A DNA stretch of 42,666 nt from a virus, in the IMG/VR virus record IMGVR_UViG_3300042691_022902, positions 1 through 42,666 of that record, one strand, 5' to 3'. Made by a program: the position numbers and the translations under genes. Below are positions 1 through 7,845 of the stretch, in pieces. Numbering within the stretch: the first letter of the stretch is position 1; each line of letters starts with the position of its first letter. The notes under the pieces were generated by a model. The model worked only from the letters and a program-made list of their open reading frames with translations. It ran no database searches and was not told the origin of the DNA.

Positions 1-2
1 CT

Positions 3-158
3 AGAATTGATGACGCTGGTACGCCATCATATGCACCACAATCCACAAATTATTCACAACCAGTAAGTGAGCCAGTACCGACAACATTTGGCAATGATAG
101 TATGGGTTATGATTCGGGTGAGCCAATGACGTTGGACACTGATGATCTACCGTTCTAA
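3..158 (+). CDS. ssDNA-binding protein, C-terminal tail (partial, 5' end outside window)
   Basis: Only the last 51 codons of the frame are inside the window. The visible part is low-complexity (rich in S, P, Q, T, N) and ends in an acidic, aromatic tip, LDTDDLPF. An unstructured linker followed by an acidic tip ending in PF is the hallmark of bacterial-type SSB proteins, whose tip binds partner replication and repair proteins. The position directly upstream of uvsX also fits a gp32/SSB role, coating single strands for recombination and replication. A strong terminator follows the stop codon, so this gene ends its transcription unit. The OB-fold itself cannot be seen, so SSB rests on the tail and context. 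Confidence 0.7.
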   Translation, partial: RIDDAGTPSYAPQSTNYSQPVSEPVPTTFGNDSMGYDSGEPMTLDTDDLPF

Positions 159-173
159 TTAAAACAAATATAT

Positions 174-216
174 GGGCATTATAGGAGATTTTACGCTCTT
201 ATAGTGCCCTTTTTTT
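174..216 (+). terminator. Rho-independent terminator after the SSB gene
   Basis: A 14-base arm (174-187) pairs with 196-209, including G-U pairs, around an 8-base loop. Seven T residues (210-216) follow at once. It lies 16 bases after the SSB stop and before uvsX, so it probably ends the upstream transcript. Confidence 0.85.
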
Positions 217-244
217 CACAATTAATTTTTAAAAATATATCAAT

Positions 245-1258
245 ATGGCAGTAAAGAAAAAGGAATTTTCTTTTGATGATCTTCAGAAGAAAATGAGTAC
301 AACAACAAAATATAAACCAGATTTGTTTCTATCTTGCGGTGAAGCATTTTTAGAGGCATCTGGTGTACCTGGCCCTTGTATGGGTCACATTAACATGTTA
401 CTCGGACATACCAACACGGGAAAGACGAGTGCGTTAATTGCATCATCCATTGATGCGCAGAAAAAAGGGATTTTACCAATATTTTTGGTTACCGAGAAAA
501 AATGGAGTTTTGAACATTGCAAACTAATGGGTTTGGATTGTTACAAAGATGATCAGGGTGAGTGGAAAGGGTTTTTCTTCTATCGTGATGATTTTGAATA
601 CGTGGAACAAATTACCGATTACATAAATTATGTGTTGGATGAACAAGCTAAAGGAAATGTTCCTTATGATATTTGTTTCTTCTGGGATTCAGTTGGTTCT
701 GTACCTTGTAAAATGACCTGGGAGGGTAAAGGTGGTAAACAACATACCGCTGGAGTTCTTGCAGAAAAAATTAACATGGGTATTAACCAAAGAATTAACA
801 ACAGTAGAAAAGAAAACTCACAATACTTGAATGGTTTGGTTATCTGTAACCTACCTTGGGTTAAATTACCAGATTCGCCAATGGGTCAACCAAAAATTAA
901 ACCAAAAGGTGGTGAGGCTGTTTACCAAGCTGCCACATTGGTTTTCCGTTTTGGTAATGAAGCTGATGGTGGTATTTCTAAAATTGATGCCACTAAGAAT
1001 GGTAGAAAGATTAATTTTGCCACAAGAACAAAAGTTACCGTTGACAAGAATCACATCAACGGACTAGGATACGCTGATTCACAAATTGTAGTTACACCAC
1101 ATGGTTTTATCACAAGTGATAAACGAGATAATAAAGAAGCCTTGGAAAAGTACAAGAAAGAAACAGCTGATTACTGGGCATCAAAAATGGGTGATACAAA
1201 TTTTGAATTAGAGGAGTATGAAGTTAAACAGGCCATTGCCTATTCGGACGAAGATTAA
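245..1258 (+). CDS. uvsX: UvsX/RecA-like recombinase
   Basis: This 337-residue protein is a strand-exchange ATPase of the RecA/UvsX family, which forms filaments on ssDNA for recombination-dependent replication and repair. The Walker A motif GHTNTGKT is at residues 54-61 and a hydrophobic Walker B strand, ICFFWD, is at about 143-148. A loop rich in P, G and K with KPKGGEAVYQAA follows at about 218-230, where UvsX/RecA proteins carry the DNA-binding L2 region and subunit contacts. The C-terminus is acidic (LEEYEVKQAIAYSDED). It is a little shorter than T4 UvsX (391 aa). The ATG has an A-rich leader with no Shine-Dalgarno. It follows SSB and overlaps the 5' nuclease gene, which fits a replication/recombination operon. 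I see no UvsY in the window. Confidence 0.9.
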   Translation: MAVKKKEFSFDDLQKKMSTTTKYKPDLFLSCGEAFLEASGVPGPCMGHINMLLGHTNTGKTSALIASSIDAQKKGILPIFLVTEKKWSFEHCKLMGLDCYKDDQGEWKGFFFYRDDFEYVEQITDYINYVLDEQAKGNVPYDICFFWDSVGSVPCKMTWEGKGGKQHTAGVLAEKINMGINQRINNSRKENSQYLNGLVICNLPWVKLPDSPMGQPKIKPKGGEAVYQAATLVFRFGNEADGGISKIDATKNGRKINFATRTKVTVDKNHINGLGYADSQIVVTPHGFITSDKRDNKEALEKYKKETADYWASKMGDTNFELEEYEVKQAIAYSDED

Positions 1259-2258
1259 TACGTTACTGATTGATGGTGAGGCTTTATTAAAACAAGGGTT
1301 TTATGGCGCCAAACAAGTGCAAACTAAACACGGAAGCGTTGGCGCCATATTTCACTTTGTTAACACAATCAAAAAATTTTACCAGGACTTTGGCATAACC
1401 AAAGTTGTTGTTTTCTGGGAGGGTGAAAATTCAAAAGTTTACCGTCAAGGTTACTATCCATACTATAAAATGAATAGGAATGATAAAGTAACTATTGATG
1501 AACGACACGACTTGGATAGACAAAGAATCAGGATAAAACAATACCTTGAAGAATTGTTTATAAGACAAGTTGAGATTGATGGTTGCGAGGCTGATGATGG
1601 CATTGCTCATTATGTTAAAAATTCATCAAATGAGAACAAAATTATCTACACAAACGACAAAGATTTACTTCAGTTGATTGCACCAGATACAAAGGTGTAT
1701 TTGTATGGTAAAAAAGCTGTCATCAATAAAGACAACTTCAAAAATTATTTTGATTACCACTATTCCAATGTTGGGTTGATTAAAATGATTGCTGGCGACA
1801 TATCAGATAACATATCTGGTCTTGAGGGGATAGGTGAAGAAACTGTACTTAAAATGTTTCCTGAATTAAAAAAAGAGCCAAAAGATCATGAGTGGGTTAT
1901 TAACAGAGTTGATGAGTTATTAACGGAATCCCCAGATAGTAAAAAACTTCTCACAATAAAAGAGGGTAAAACGAAATGGGGGACATATGGTACCGATTAT
2001 TTTAGTGTTATGGGTAAAGTTATTAATTTAGAAACGCCAAATGTAACAGAAGACCTAAAAAATGCTATAACGGAAATGGTCAACGAACCATTGTCGCCAG
2101 AAGGTCGAGGTGGTATAAATAAGATTATGGAAATGATGAAAGAAGACCAATTATTAAATTTTTTACCAAAATATGATGACGGGTTCTTTGTTTTCTGGTC
2201 AACTTTTATTACTATTATAAACAAGGAAAAAAAAATTTACGAACAAACGAAAAATTAA
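1218..2258 (+). CDS. rnh: T4 RNase H-like 5'-3' nuclease (FEN family)
   Basis: This 346-residue protein matches the FEN/5'-3' exonuclease fold, which in T4 (RNase H, about 305 aa) removes RNA primers and adjacent DNA from Okazaki fragments. Visible metal-binding features are D19 in LLIDGE, the cluster E124-x-D126-D127 in CEADDG, D147 and D149 in TNDKDL, and D194 and D197 in GDISDN. A helix-3-turn-helix, SGLEGIGEETVLKMF, follows at about 200-214. The chosen ATG lies 41 bases inside uvsX and has GAGGAG at 1211-1216. No later in-frame ATG precedes the essential D19, so the overlap is probably real, although a non-ATG start slightly downstream is possible. The C-terminal 100 residues are less recognisable. 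Confidence 0.87.
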   Translation: MKLNRPLPIRTKINTLLIDGEALLKQGFYGAKQVQTKHGSVGAIFHFVNTIKKFYQDFGITKVVVFWEGENSKVYRQGYYPYYKMNRNDKVTIDERHDLDRQRIRIKQYLEELFIRQVEIDGCEADDGIAHYVKNSSNENKIIYTNDKDLLQLIAPDTKVYLYGKKAVINKDNFKNYFDYHYSNVGLIKMIAGDISDNISGLEGIGEETVLKMFPELKKEPKDHEWVINRVDELLTESPDSKKLLTIKEGKTKWGTYGTDYFSVMGKVINLETPNVTEDLKNAITEMVNEPLSPEGRGGINKIMEMMKEDQLLNFLPKYDDGFFVFWSTFITIINKEKKIYEQTKN

Positions 2259-2262
2259 AATT

Positions 2263-2727
2263 ATGAACGCAAAAAAAGAAATTAAAAAAGAGCAAAGAAA
2301 ATTTGAATTTACAATTTACCTTAATGACAATATTATAGTCCAACGTTATTTCAACGTTATTGGCTTTAATAATCGCGCAATTAACTCTTTAAACTTTAAA
2401 GATGCTATTGATTACAATCAGCATATAATCCAACTTCATATGAAGAACAAAACCTTAGATTTCATGACAGAAAATTCAAGAGCTTTTTATGAAAATTCTG
2501 GATTTGAAAAAAACGACATTAAAGATGTTATGAAAATTATTGTTAAAATGGATGATAGGGTTATTGCGTACAGACAATGGGATGCGACAATTTATCCAGT
2601 TAAAGTAAGGTATACCGTTGATATTCGTGAGCATATTTACGATATGATAACAAGAATACAGAAATGTTTATCTGAAAAAAATGAAAGACTAGAAACAAAA
2701 TATTTACAGTACGATTTAGCGGTTTAA
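2263..2727 (+). CDS. Conserved-position protein of unknown function (154 aa)
   Basis: I do not recognise this protein. It begins with a very basic stretch (MNAKKEIKKEQRKFEF), followed by alternating hydrophobic and polar residues suggesting beta strands (FTIYLNDNIIVQRYFNV) and then mostly helical segments. No Cys pair, Walker motif or membrane segment is visible. It sits 4 bases after the RNase H gene and 4 bases before the replicative helicase gene, so it is surely co-transcribed with them. In T4 the genes near rnh encode DsbA, gp33 and the helicase loader gp59. A helicase-loading or single-strand-binding accessory role is therefore a positional guess only; the sequence does not show it. Confidence 0.75.
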   Translation: MNAKKEIKKEQRKFEFTIYLNDNIIVQRYFNVIGFNNRAINSLNFKDAIDYNQHIIQLHMKNKTLDFMTENSRAFYENSGFEKNDIKDVMKIIVKMDDRVIAYRQWDATIYPVKVRYTVDIREHIYDMITRIQKCLSEKNERLETKYLQYDLAV

Positions 2728-2731
2728 TATC

Positions 2732-4162
2732 ATGATACAAAAATCTATACAATTAGAGGACTTCGGGCCAGATTTCCAATTAGATTTGTTTCATGAAATA
2801 ATAGTTGATCCAAAATTTGGTGAAACCGTAGTTGAGACATTGGATACGGTTCACTTTAAAACCGAGGCCTTTCAAAAAATAATCTCCCTGATTAAAAAGT
2901 ATTATACAAAACATAATGCTATTATAAATTTTCCAGGTTTAAGAACTGAGATTAATGTTGAAATTCCAGACCCCACATTTAAAACACAAGTTTTAGATAC
3001 ACTACAAGAGGTTGAAAATCGAACAGTTACAAATAAAAACATACAAGATTACGTTGTTAAGTTCTGTAAAATGCAATCACTTAAAAGTGTAATCCAAGAA
3101 ATATCTAAAAAAGTTGAAAGGGGTGTTATTGAGGATTATGACCAAATCGAAAAAAGGTTAAAGGATGCGTTGATCTTTAAGGACACTCAGGATTCTATAA
3201 CACTTTTCCAGGATATGGATAATGTACTTTCTGATGAGTTCAGAGATCCAATACAATGTGGCATTAGTGGTATCGATGAAATTATGGGTGGTGGTATTGC
3301 TAGTGGTGAACTCGCTTTGGTTATCGCTCCACTTGGTGTTGGTAAAACAACCTTTTTAACAAAAGTCGCCAATCAAGCTTATCAGGATGGCCGAAATGTT
3401 TTACAAGTCTTTTTCGAAGACAAAGAAAAATCAATACAAAGAAAACATTATACACTTATAACTGAAGTACCACTTAATAAATTATCTGACGAAGAAGGTA
3501 TTTCTTGGGTTAAATCTAGGTTGGAGGCTTTTAAGAATAGAAAAGTTAACGGGCAAGAACCAAAGAATAACCTATTCCTACAAAAATTACCCGCTGATGG
3601 TGTCACAATAACAAAAATCAAAAATATCATAAAGAAATTAAATTCTAGAGGTCATAAAATTGATTTATTGGTTTTAGATTACATTGATTGTATTTCACTT
3701 GAAAAAGAATACAGCTCAACAACAAATGATGAATGGGCTAGTGAGGGTAGAGTTATGCGACTTCTTGAGACAATGATTGAAGAGGTTGGTGTTGCTTGTT
3801 GGACAGCAACTCAAGGTAACCGAGCCTCAACAAGCGTTGAGGTGGTTAAAACTGAAAATATGGGTGGTTCACTTAAAAAAGCTCAGATTGCACACTTTAT
3901 AATGAGTATTGGTAAAACATTGGAACAAAAAGAAGCCAGTGTCGCAACAATCTCAATATTAAAGAATCGATTGGGCCGTGATGGTATGGTTTTTCCAAAT
4001 TGTAAATTTGACAATGGTACGTTAAAGATTAATACTGATGATCAATTAACTGAAAAGGGTTTTGAAAGCCAAAAGGCTAAAGAACATGTGGATAAACGTA
4101 AGAATCTTTACAGAGGGTTTTTAGAATCTAGGGGAAGTGAAAATAATACTGAAAATCAGTAA
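2732..4162 (+). CDS. dnaB: Replicative DNA helicase, DnaB/gp41 family
   Basis: This 476-residue protein is the size of T4 gp41 (475 aa), the hexameric helicase that unwinds the fork 5'-3' with the primase. A helical N-terminal domain (about 1-150) precedes a RecA-type motor beginning FRDPIQCGISGIDEIMGGG. The Walker A motif APLGVGKT is at 199-206, FEDKEKS follows at about 228, and the Walker B strand DLLVLDYID lies at about 311-319. ATQGNR at about 363 matches the DnaB-family polar sensor (TxQxxR type), and a C-terminal strand-rich section and polar tail follow. Its partner primase is encoded about 30 kb away rather than next to it. An A-rich leader precedes the ATG. Confidence 0.9.
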   Translation: MIQKSIQLEDFGPDFQLDLFHEIIVDPKFGETVVETLDTVHFKTEAFQKIISLIKKYYTKHNAIINFPGLRTEINVEIPDPTFKTQVLDTLQEVENRTVTNKNIQDYVVKFCKMQSLKSVIQEISKKVERGVIEDYDQIEKRLKDALIFKDTQDSITLFQDMDNVLSDEFRDPIQCGISGIDEIMGGGIASGELALVIAPLGVGKTTFLTKVANQAYQDGRNVLQVFFEDKEKSIQRKHYTLITEVPLNKLSDEEGISWVKSRLEAFKNRKVNGQEPKNNLFLQKLPADGVTITKIKNIIKKLNSRGHKIDLLVLDYIDCISLEKEYSSTTNDEWASEGRVMRLLETMIEEVGVACWTATQGNRASTSVEVVKTENMGGSLKKAQIAHFIMSIGKTLEQKEASVATISILKNRLGRDGMVFPNCKFDNGTLKINTDDQLTEKGFESQKAKEHVDKRKNLYRGFLESRGSENNTENQ

Positions 4163-4191
4163 ATTTTTTATTAAGATTAAACCAAATTAAC

Positions 4192-4199
4192 TATATTTG
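4192..4199 (+). promoter_or_regulatory. Candidate Bacteroidota-type -7 promoter element before nrdB
   Basis: TATATTTG matches the TAnnTTTG -7 box of Bacteroidota primary sigma promoters. No TTTG or TTG is seen at the expected -33 distance, only a T-run, so it may be weak. It sits in the 73-base gap between the helicase and nrdB. Confidence 0.5.
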
Positions 4200-4202
4200 C
4201 GA

Positions 4203-4215
4203 ATATTTATTTTAA
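4203..4215 (+). promoter_or_regulatory. Candidate phage promoter element (ATATTTAT type) before nrdB
   Basis: ATATTTATTTTAA resembles the element found in front of gp25 and the fibre genes (CTATTTATTAATA), but it is the weakest of the five matches. It lies 20 bases before the nrdB ATG and just after the TAnnTTTG box, so nrdBA could be read from two promoters. Confidence 0.3.
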
Positions 4216-4235
4216 CCCAATAACACAAAAAAACA

Positions 4236-5183
4236 ATGAATTTAAAAAGTAACGACTTAACAAAAAGGTATTCGATTTTCCCTATAACTCACCCAGATTT
4301 ATGGGAGTTTTATAAAAAAGCTGAAAAACAAACCTGGGTAGCTGAAGAAGTTGACCTATCAAAGGACAAATACAATGAATTAACTGATTCTGAAAAACAA
4401 TATCTAAAAAACATTTTAGCGTTCTTCGCCATTTCAGATGGATTAGTAATTGATAATTTAGCCACAAACTTCATGAACGAGGTTGATTTGCTTGAAGCTC
4501 AATATTTTTATGGGCATCAAACGTTTATTGAACAAGTCCATGCTAATGGTTATTCACTTTTAATTGAGTCATATGTGAAAGACGAGAAAGAAAAGATGGA
4601 TTTATTTAATTCCATGGAAACAAGCCCATCAGTTGCCGCAAAAGCGTCTTGGGCTGAAAAATGGATAAACCACCCATCTTTTGTTCATAGATTGATCGCG
4701 TTTGCTTGTGTTGAAGGAATTTCTTTTAGTTCTGTTTTTGCGGGAGTTTTTTGGTACCGCTCAAGAAATAAAATGGAGGGTTTGGCGGGTATGAATGAAT
4801 TAATTATTCGTGATGAAACATTACATTACGAATTTGCGGTTAATTTATATAACAATTACGTTGCAAACAAATTACCAAAAGAAGAAGTGCGTGAAATTAT
4901 TTTATCTTGTTGCCAGGTGGAAGAGGTTTTTGTTAGAGAAAGTATGCCAAATGGTCTTATGGGTTTAACAACAGACATGATGGTACAATATGTTAGATAT
5001 GTCGCTGATGTTGTTTTAAAGGACTTTGGTATTGAACCAGAGTTTAATACGAACAACCCTTTGGATTACATGGCAAGAATTGGTTTGTCCGCTAAAAATA
5101 ATTTCTTTGAACAAAGAATAGGACAATACACTAGAGTGGATATTCCAACTACAACAGATGGTATTTTTGATGATGATTTTTAA
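4236..5183 (+). CDS. nrdB: Ribonucleotide reductase class Ia, small (R2) subunit
   Basis: This 315-residue protein is the di-iron subunit that makes the tyrosyl radical used by NrdA to reduce ribonucleotides. All ligands are visible: D68 (AISDG), E99 and H102 (EQVHANGY), E160 (CVEG), and E194 and H197 (RDETLH). The radical Tyr is Y106, placed E-x2-H-x3-Y as in the family. D68, E99, H102 and Y106 keep the spacing of E. coli R2 (84, 115, 118, 122). The C-terminus IFDDDF resembles the short R2 tail that docks on R1. The sequence style (AISDGLVIDNL, CVEGISFSS) is closer to eukaryotic-type R2 than to E. coli NrdB. It lies 11 bases before nrdA, so the two are co-expressed to supply dNTPs. Confidence 0.96.
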   Translation: MNLKSNDLTKRYSIFPITHPDLWEFYKKAEKQTWVAEEVDLSKDKYNELTDSEKQYLKNILAFFAISDGLVIDNLATNFMNEVDLLEAQYFYGHQTFIEQVHANGYSLLIESYVKDEKEKMDLFNSMETSPSVAAKASWAEKWINHPSFVHRLIAFACVEGISFSSVFAGVFWYRSRNKMEGLAGMNELIIRDETLHYEFAVNLYNNYVANKLPKEEVREIILSCCQVEEVFVRESMPNGLMGLTTDMMVQYVRYVADVVLKDFGIEPEFNTNNPLDYMARIGLSAKNNFFEQRIGQYTRVDIPTTTDGIFDDDF

Positions 5184-5194
5184 AAAAAATAGAG

Positions 5195-7348
5195 ATGAGG
5201 ATTAAAAAAAGAAACGGTGATTTTCAGGCTTTTATGCCTAATAAAATTTTGAGCAGAATAAAAAATAACTCAAAAGATTTAAATGTTGATGGTGATGCGT
5301 TATTCAAAGAAGTTATTCCTTTGATATACGATGGTATGACAACCACCGAATTGGATGAACTAATTGCGTTTAAGGCCGCCGACAAAGTAATAAACCACCC
5401 AGATTATTCGACCTTAGGTGGTAGATTACTTTTGAGTAGACAGTCAAAGTTAATTGGTAAGGAATTACAACCAGTTGATTTAACCTATGATTTCTTCGCG
5501 GCAACAACATTCTTGAAAAAATATTCAATGAAAGAAGGTAGTATGCCAATAGAATTACCCTCTTGTATGTATAATAGAGTGGCAAAACACTTATCAAGTT
5601 CGGATAAAGATTTTAAAATGTTTGTTGAGGAACTGACAAACAAAAGAATGAACTTTGCAACACCGATATACACAAATGCGGGGATTGACAAAAGAAATGG
5701 AATGATTTCTTGTAATTTGACCACATTACATAGCGATAGTATTGATGGGATTGAGGATACGCTTACAAAAATATCTTACGCATCTAAAGAGGGTGCTGGT
5801 ATTGGTATGTTAATCGATCCACTGAGAAGTCGCCATTCTATGGTCGGTTCATTTAATGGAAATGCTGGTGGTGTTGTCAGATTAGCCGATATGGTACAAA
5901 GTAAAATGAGATTTTACAAACAAGGTAGTCGTTCTGGCAGTTGTGCTTTATACCTTTCTTTATGGCATAGAGATATCATGGATTTCTTAGAATTGACGCT
6001 ACCAATCGGTGACGAGCAAATGAGAACCAGAGATTTATTTACCGCAGTTGTTGTTAACGACTTGTTTATGGAAAAATTAACCAATAATGAAGATTGGTAT
6101 TTATTTTGCCCCAATGATATTGAAAAAGCTGGTTTAAAACCACTGCATGATACTTGGGGTAATGAATTTGTGGAACTATATAATAAAGCTGTTGAATTGG
6201 GTATTGGCACCCCAATAAACCCAAAAACAATTTGGGATGCGATTATTAAGGCTCAGGTTGAGAGTGGAAGACCGTATGTATTCTTTAAAGACAATGCGAA
6301 TAAAAGAAACATGCAAAATAATATTGGTGTTGTTAAACAAAGTAATCTTTGTATTGAAATTACAAATGTATCAAAACCAGGTTATACATCACAATGTACA
6401 TTAGGTTCAATTAACCTAGCTGAACACGATGATTTGAAAAGTATAGCTAAGAGTACAAAAGTCATGGTTAGAGCGCTAAACGCTGTTATTGATAAAAATA
6501 AGTGGAGTGATAATTGGAGTGAAAAAGCTGGGTTGGATCAAAGATCTTTGGCGATTGGCGTAGCTGGTTTAGCTGACTTTTTTGCAAAGAAAAAGATTTC
6601 TTTTGAAAGTGAGGAGGCCAAAAAATGGAACACTGACATTTTCGAGACAATGTACAAAGCTGCGGTTACTGAATCTATGAACATGGCTAAAGAGCAAAAT
6701 AGAAATTATCCCTCGTGGGATGGTAGCCCTTATTCAAAAGGTGAAACATATATTGAGGGGTGGAGCCCATTATCAAATGGTGAACCAATACCGATGCTTA
6801 ATTCATTACTACTTGGTTTAATGCCAACAGCGTCATCTGCAATATTACTGGGTGTATTTGAGTCGTTTGAACCAGTAACGTCAAATTTATTTACTAGAAG
6901 AGTTGGTCAGGGCGAATTTTTGGTAATAAATAAACACCTTGTAAATGAATTGGATGAGTTAGGTATATGGGATAATAATATTAAAAATAAAATTATCGCC
7001 AATGGTGGGAGTGTGCAAATGATCAATGAAATTCCCCAAGATATAAGATACAGATATAAAGATGTTTGGGAGATTTCACAAAAAACGTTATTAGATTTAT
7101 CAGCGATTAGAAACAAATATGTTGACCAATCGCAGTCGTTAAATGTTTATCATTCTGATGCAAAATATTCTAAAATATCTAGCGCTTTAATGTATGCTTG
7201 GAAAGTCGGTTTAAAGTCTGGTGCATATTATACCAGAACCAAATCTAAAATAGAAAACAACTCAAAACTATCATCGGGTAGTGCAACTGAAGCGGTACCC
7301 AAAAAACCAGAAAATAGTCAATTTGAGTGCTTTGGGTGCTCAAGTTAA
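5195..7348 (+). CDS. nrdA: Ribonucleotide reductase class Ia, large (R1) subunit
   Basis: This 717-residue protein is the catalytic subunit. An N-terminal ATP-cone-like domain (about 1-90, starting MRIKKRNGDFQAF) would allow allosteric control of overall activity. In the barrel, the redox pair is C173 (ISCNL) and C401 (QCTLGSINL). The active-site trio N384, C386 and E388 is seen in SNLCIE, where C386 would be the thiyl radical Cys. The C-terminus carries the mobile pair C712 and C715 (FECFGCSS), which is regenerated by thioredoxin or glutaredoxin. No intein or intron interrupts the gene, although such elements are common in phage nrdA. A terminator follows at once, closing the replication block. 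No dedicated thioredoxin gene is visible nearby. Confidence 0.96.
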   Translation: MRIKKRNGDFQAFMPNKILSRIKNNSKDLNVDGDALFKEVIPLIYDGMTTTELDELIAFKAADKVINHPDYSTLGGRLLLSRQSKLIGKELQPVDLTYDFFAATTFLKKYSMKEGSMPIELPSCMYNRVAKHLSSSDKDFKMFVEELTNKRMNFATPIYTNAGIDKRNGMISCNLTTLHSDSIDGIEDTLTKISYASKEGAGIGMLIDPLRSRHSMVGSFNGNAGGVVRLADMVQSKMRFYKQGSRSGSCALYLSLWHRDIMDFLELTLPIGDEQMRTRDLFTAVVVNDLFMEKLTNNEDWYLFCPNDIEKAGLKPLHDTWGNEFVELYNKAVELGIGTPINPKTIWDAIIKAQVESGRPYVFFKDNANKRNMQNNIGVVKQSNLCIEITNVSKPGYTSQCTLGSINLAEHDDLKSIAKSTKVMVRALNAVIDKNKWSDNWSEKAGLDQRSLAIGVAGLADFFAKKKISFESEEAKKWNTDIFETMYKAAVTESMNMAKEQNRNYPSWDGSPYSKGETYIEGWSPLSNGEPIPMLNSLLLGLMPTASSAILLGVFESFEPVTSNLFTRRVGQGEFLVINKHLVNELDELGIWDNNIKNKIIANGGSVQMINEIPQDIRYRYKDVWEISQKTLLDLSAIRNKYVDQSQSLNVYHSDAKYSKISSALMYAWKVGLKSGAYYTRTKSKIENNSKLSSGSATEAVPKKPENSQFECFGCSS

Positions 7349-7352
7349 CAAG

Positions 7353-7379
7353 AAAAGCCACCTAAACGGTGGCTTTTTT
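7353..7379 (+). terminator. Rho-independent terminator after nrdA
   Basis: GCCACC (7357-7362) pairs with GGTGGC (7368-7373) around the loop TAAAC. Flanking A and T runs extend the stem and give six T residues at 7374-7379. It separates nrdBA from the structural operon. Confidence 0.9.
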
Positions 7380-7404
7380 GTTTACAATAAAATAATTTTT
7401 CTTA

Positions 7405-7417
7405 CTATTTATGAATA
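7405..7417 (+). promoter_or_regulatory. Candidate late promoter of the structural operon
   Basis: CTATTTATGAATA lies in the short gap after the nrdA terminator and 10 bases before the gp25 ATG. The same core, CTATTTAT, recurs before the genes at 25600 and 31006, with a close variant before the gene at 40378. T4 late promoters are likewise defined by one AT-rich -10-type box (TATAAATA). The late role is inference. Confidence 0.5.
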
Positions 7418-7427
7418 AATAAAAATC

Positions 7428-7844
7428 ATGAATATTAGGAGACCAACATATGGTGTTAATTTTCCCTTTGATGACGGTGACAATGGTGATTTTTTAAAGT
7501 TAACAACAACACCAGAGTTAGAAGTTAAAACAAATTTAATACATCTTTTATTAACAAAAAGAGGTAGTAGGTATTATTTACCAGATTTTGGTACCAATTT
7601 ATATCAATACATTTTTGAACCGCTTGATGATATTACGATGGGTAAAATTGAGGATGAAATTATCGATGCTGTCGAAAAATACATACCAAATTTAACTATA
7701 AATAAAATCATTATAAATAAATTTTACGATCAAATTGAATTTGTTGGTGATGACAAATTACAACACACAATAAAAATAAATCTTGATTACACAGTAAATT
7801 CAAGAACATTTCAATCGTCTGGCACGGTAACATTATTATTATAA
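7428..7844 (+). CDS. 25: Baseplate wedge protein, gp25-like
   Basis: This 138-residue protein matches the gp25/gpW lysozyme-like baseplate family in size (T4 gp25 is 132 aa) and layout. An N-terminal segment (RRPTYGVNFPFDD) is followed by a helix and turn with LIHLLLTKRGSRYYLPDFGTN, then a helix DEIIDAVEKYIPNL and strands of the core. In T4 the protein sits at the inner wedge, where it nucleates the tail sheath. It is followed one base later by the gp6-like gene, the usual neighbour in contractile tails. It is the first gene of the long structural operon. The leader is A-rich without a Shine-Dalgarno. Confidence 0.88.
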   Translation: MNIRRPTYGVNFPFDDGDNGDFLKLTTTPELEVKTNLIHLLLTKRGSRYYLPDFGTNLYQYIFEPLDDITMGKIEDEIIDAVEKYIPNLTINKIIINKFYDQIEFVGDDKLQHTIKINLDYTVNSRTFQSSGTVTLLL

Positions 7845-7845
7845 A

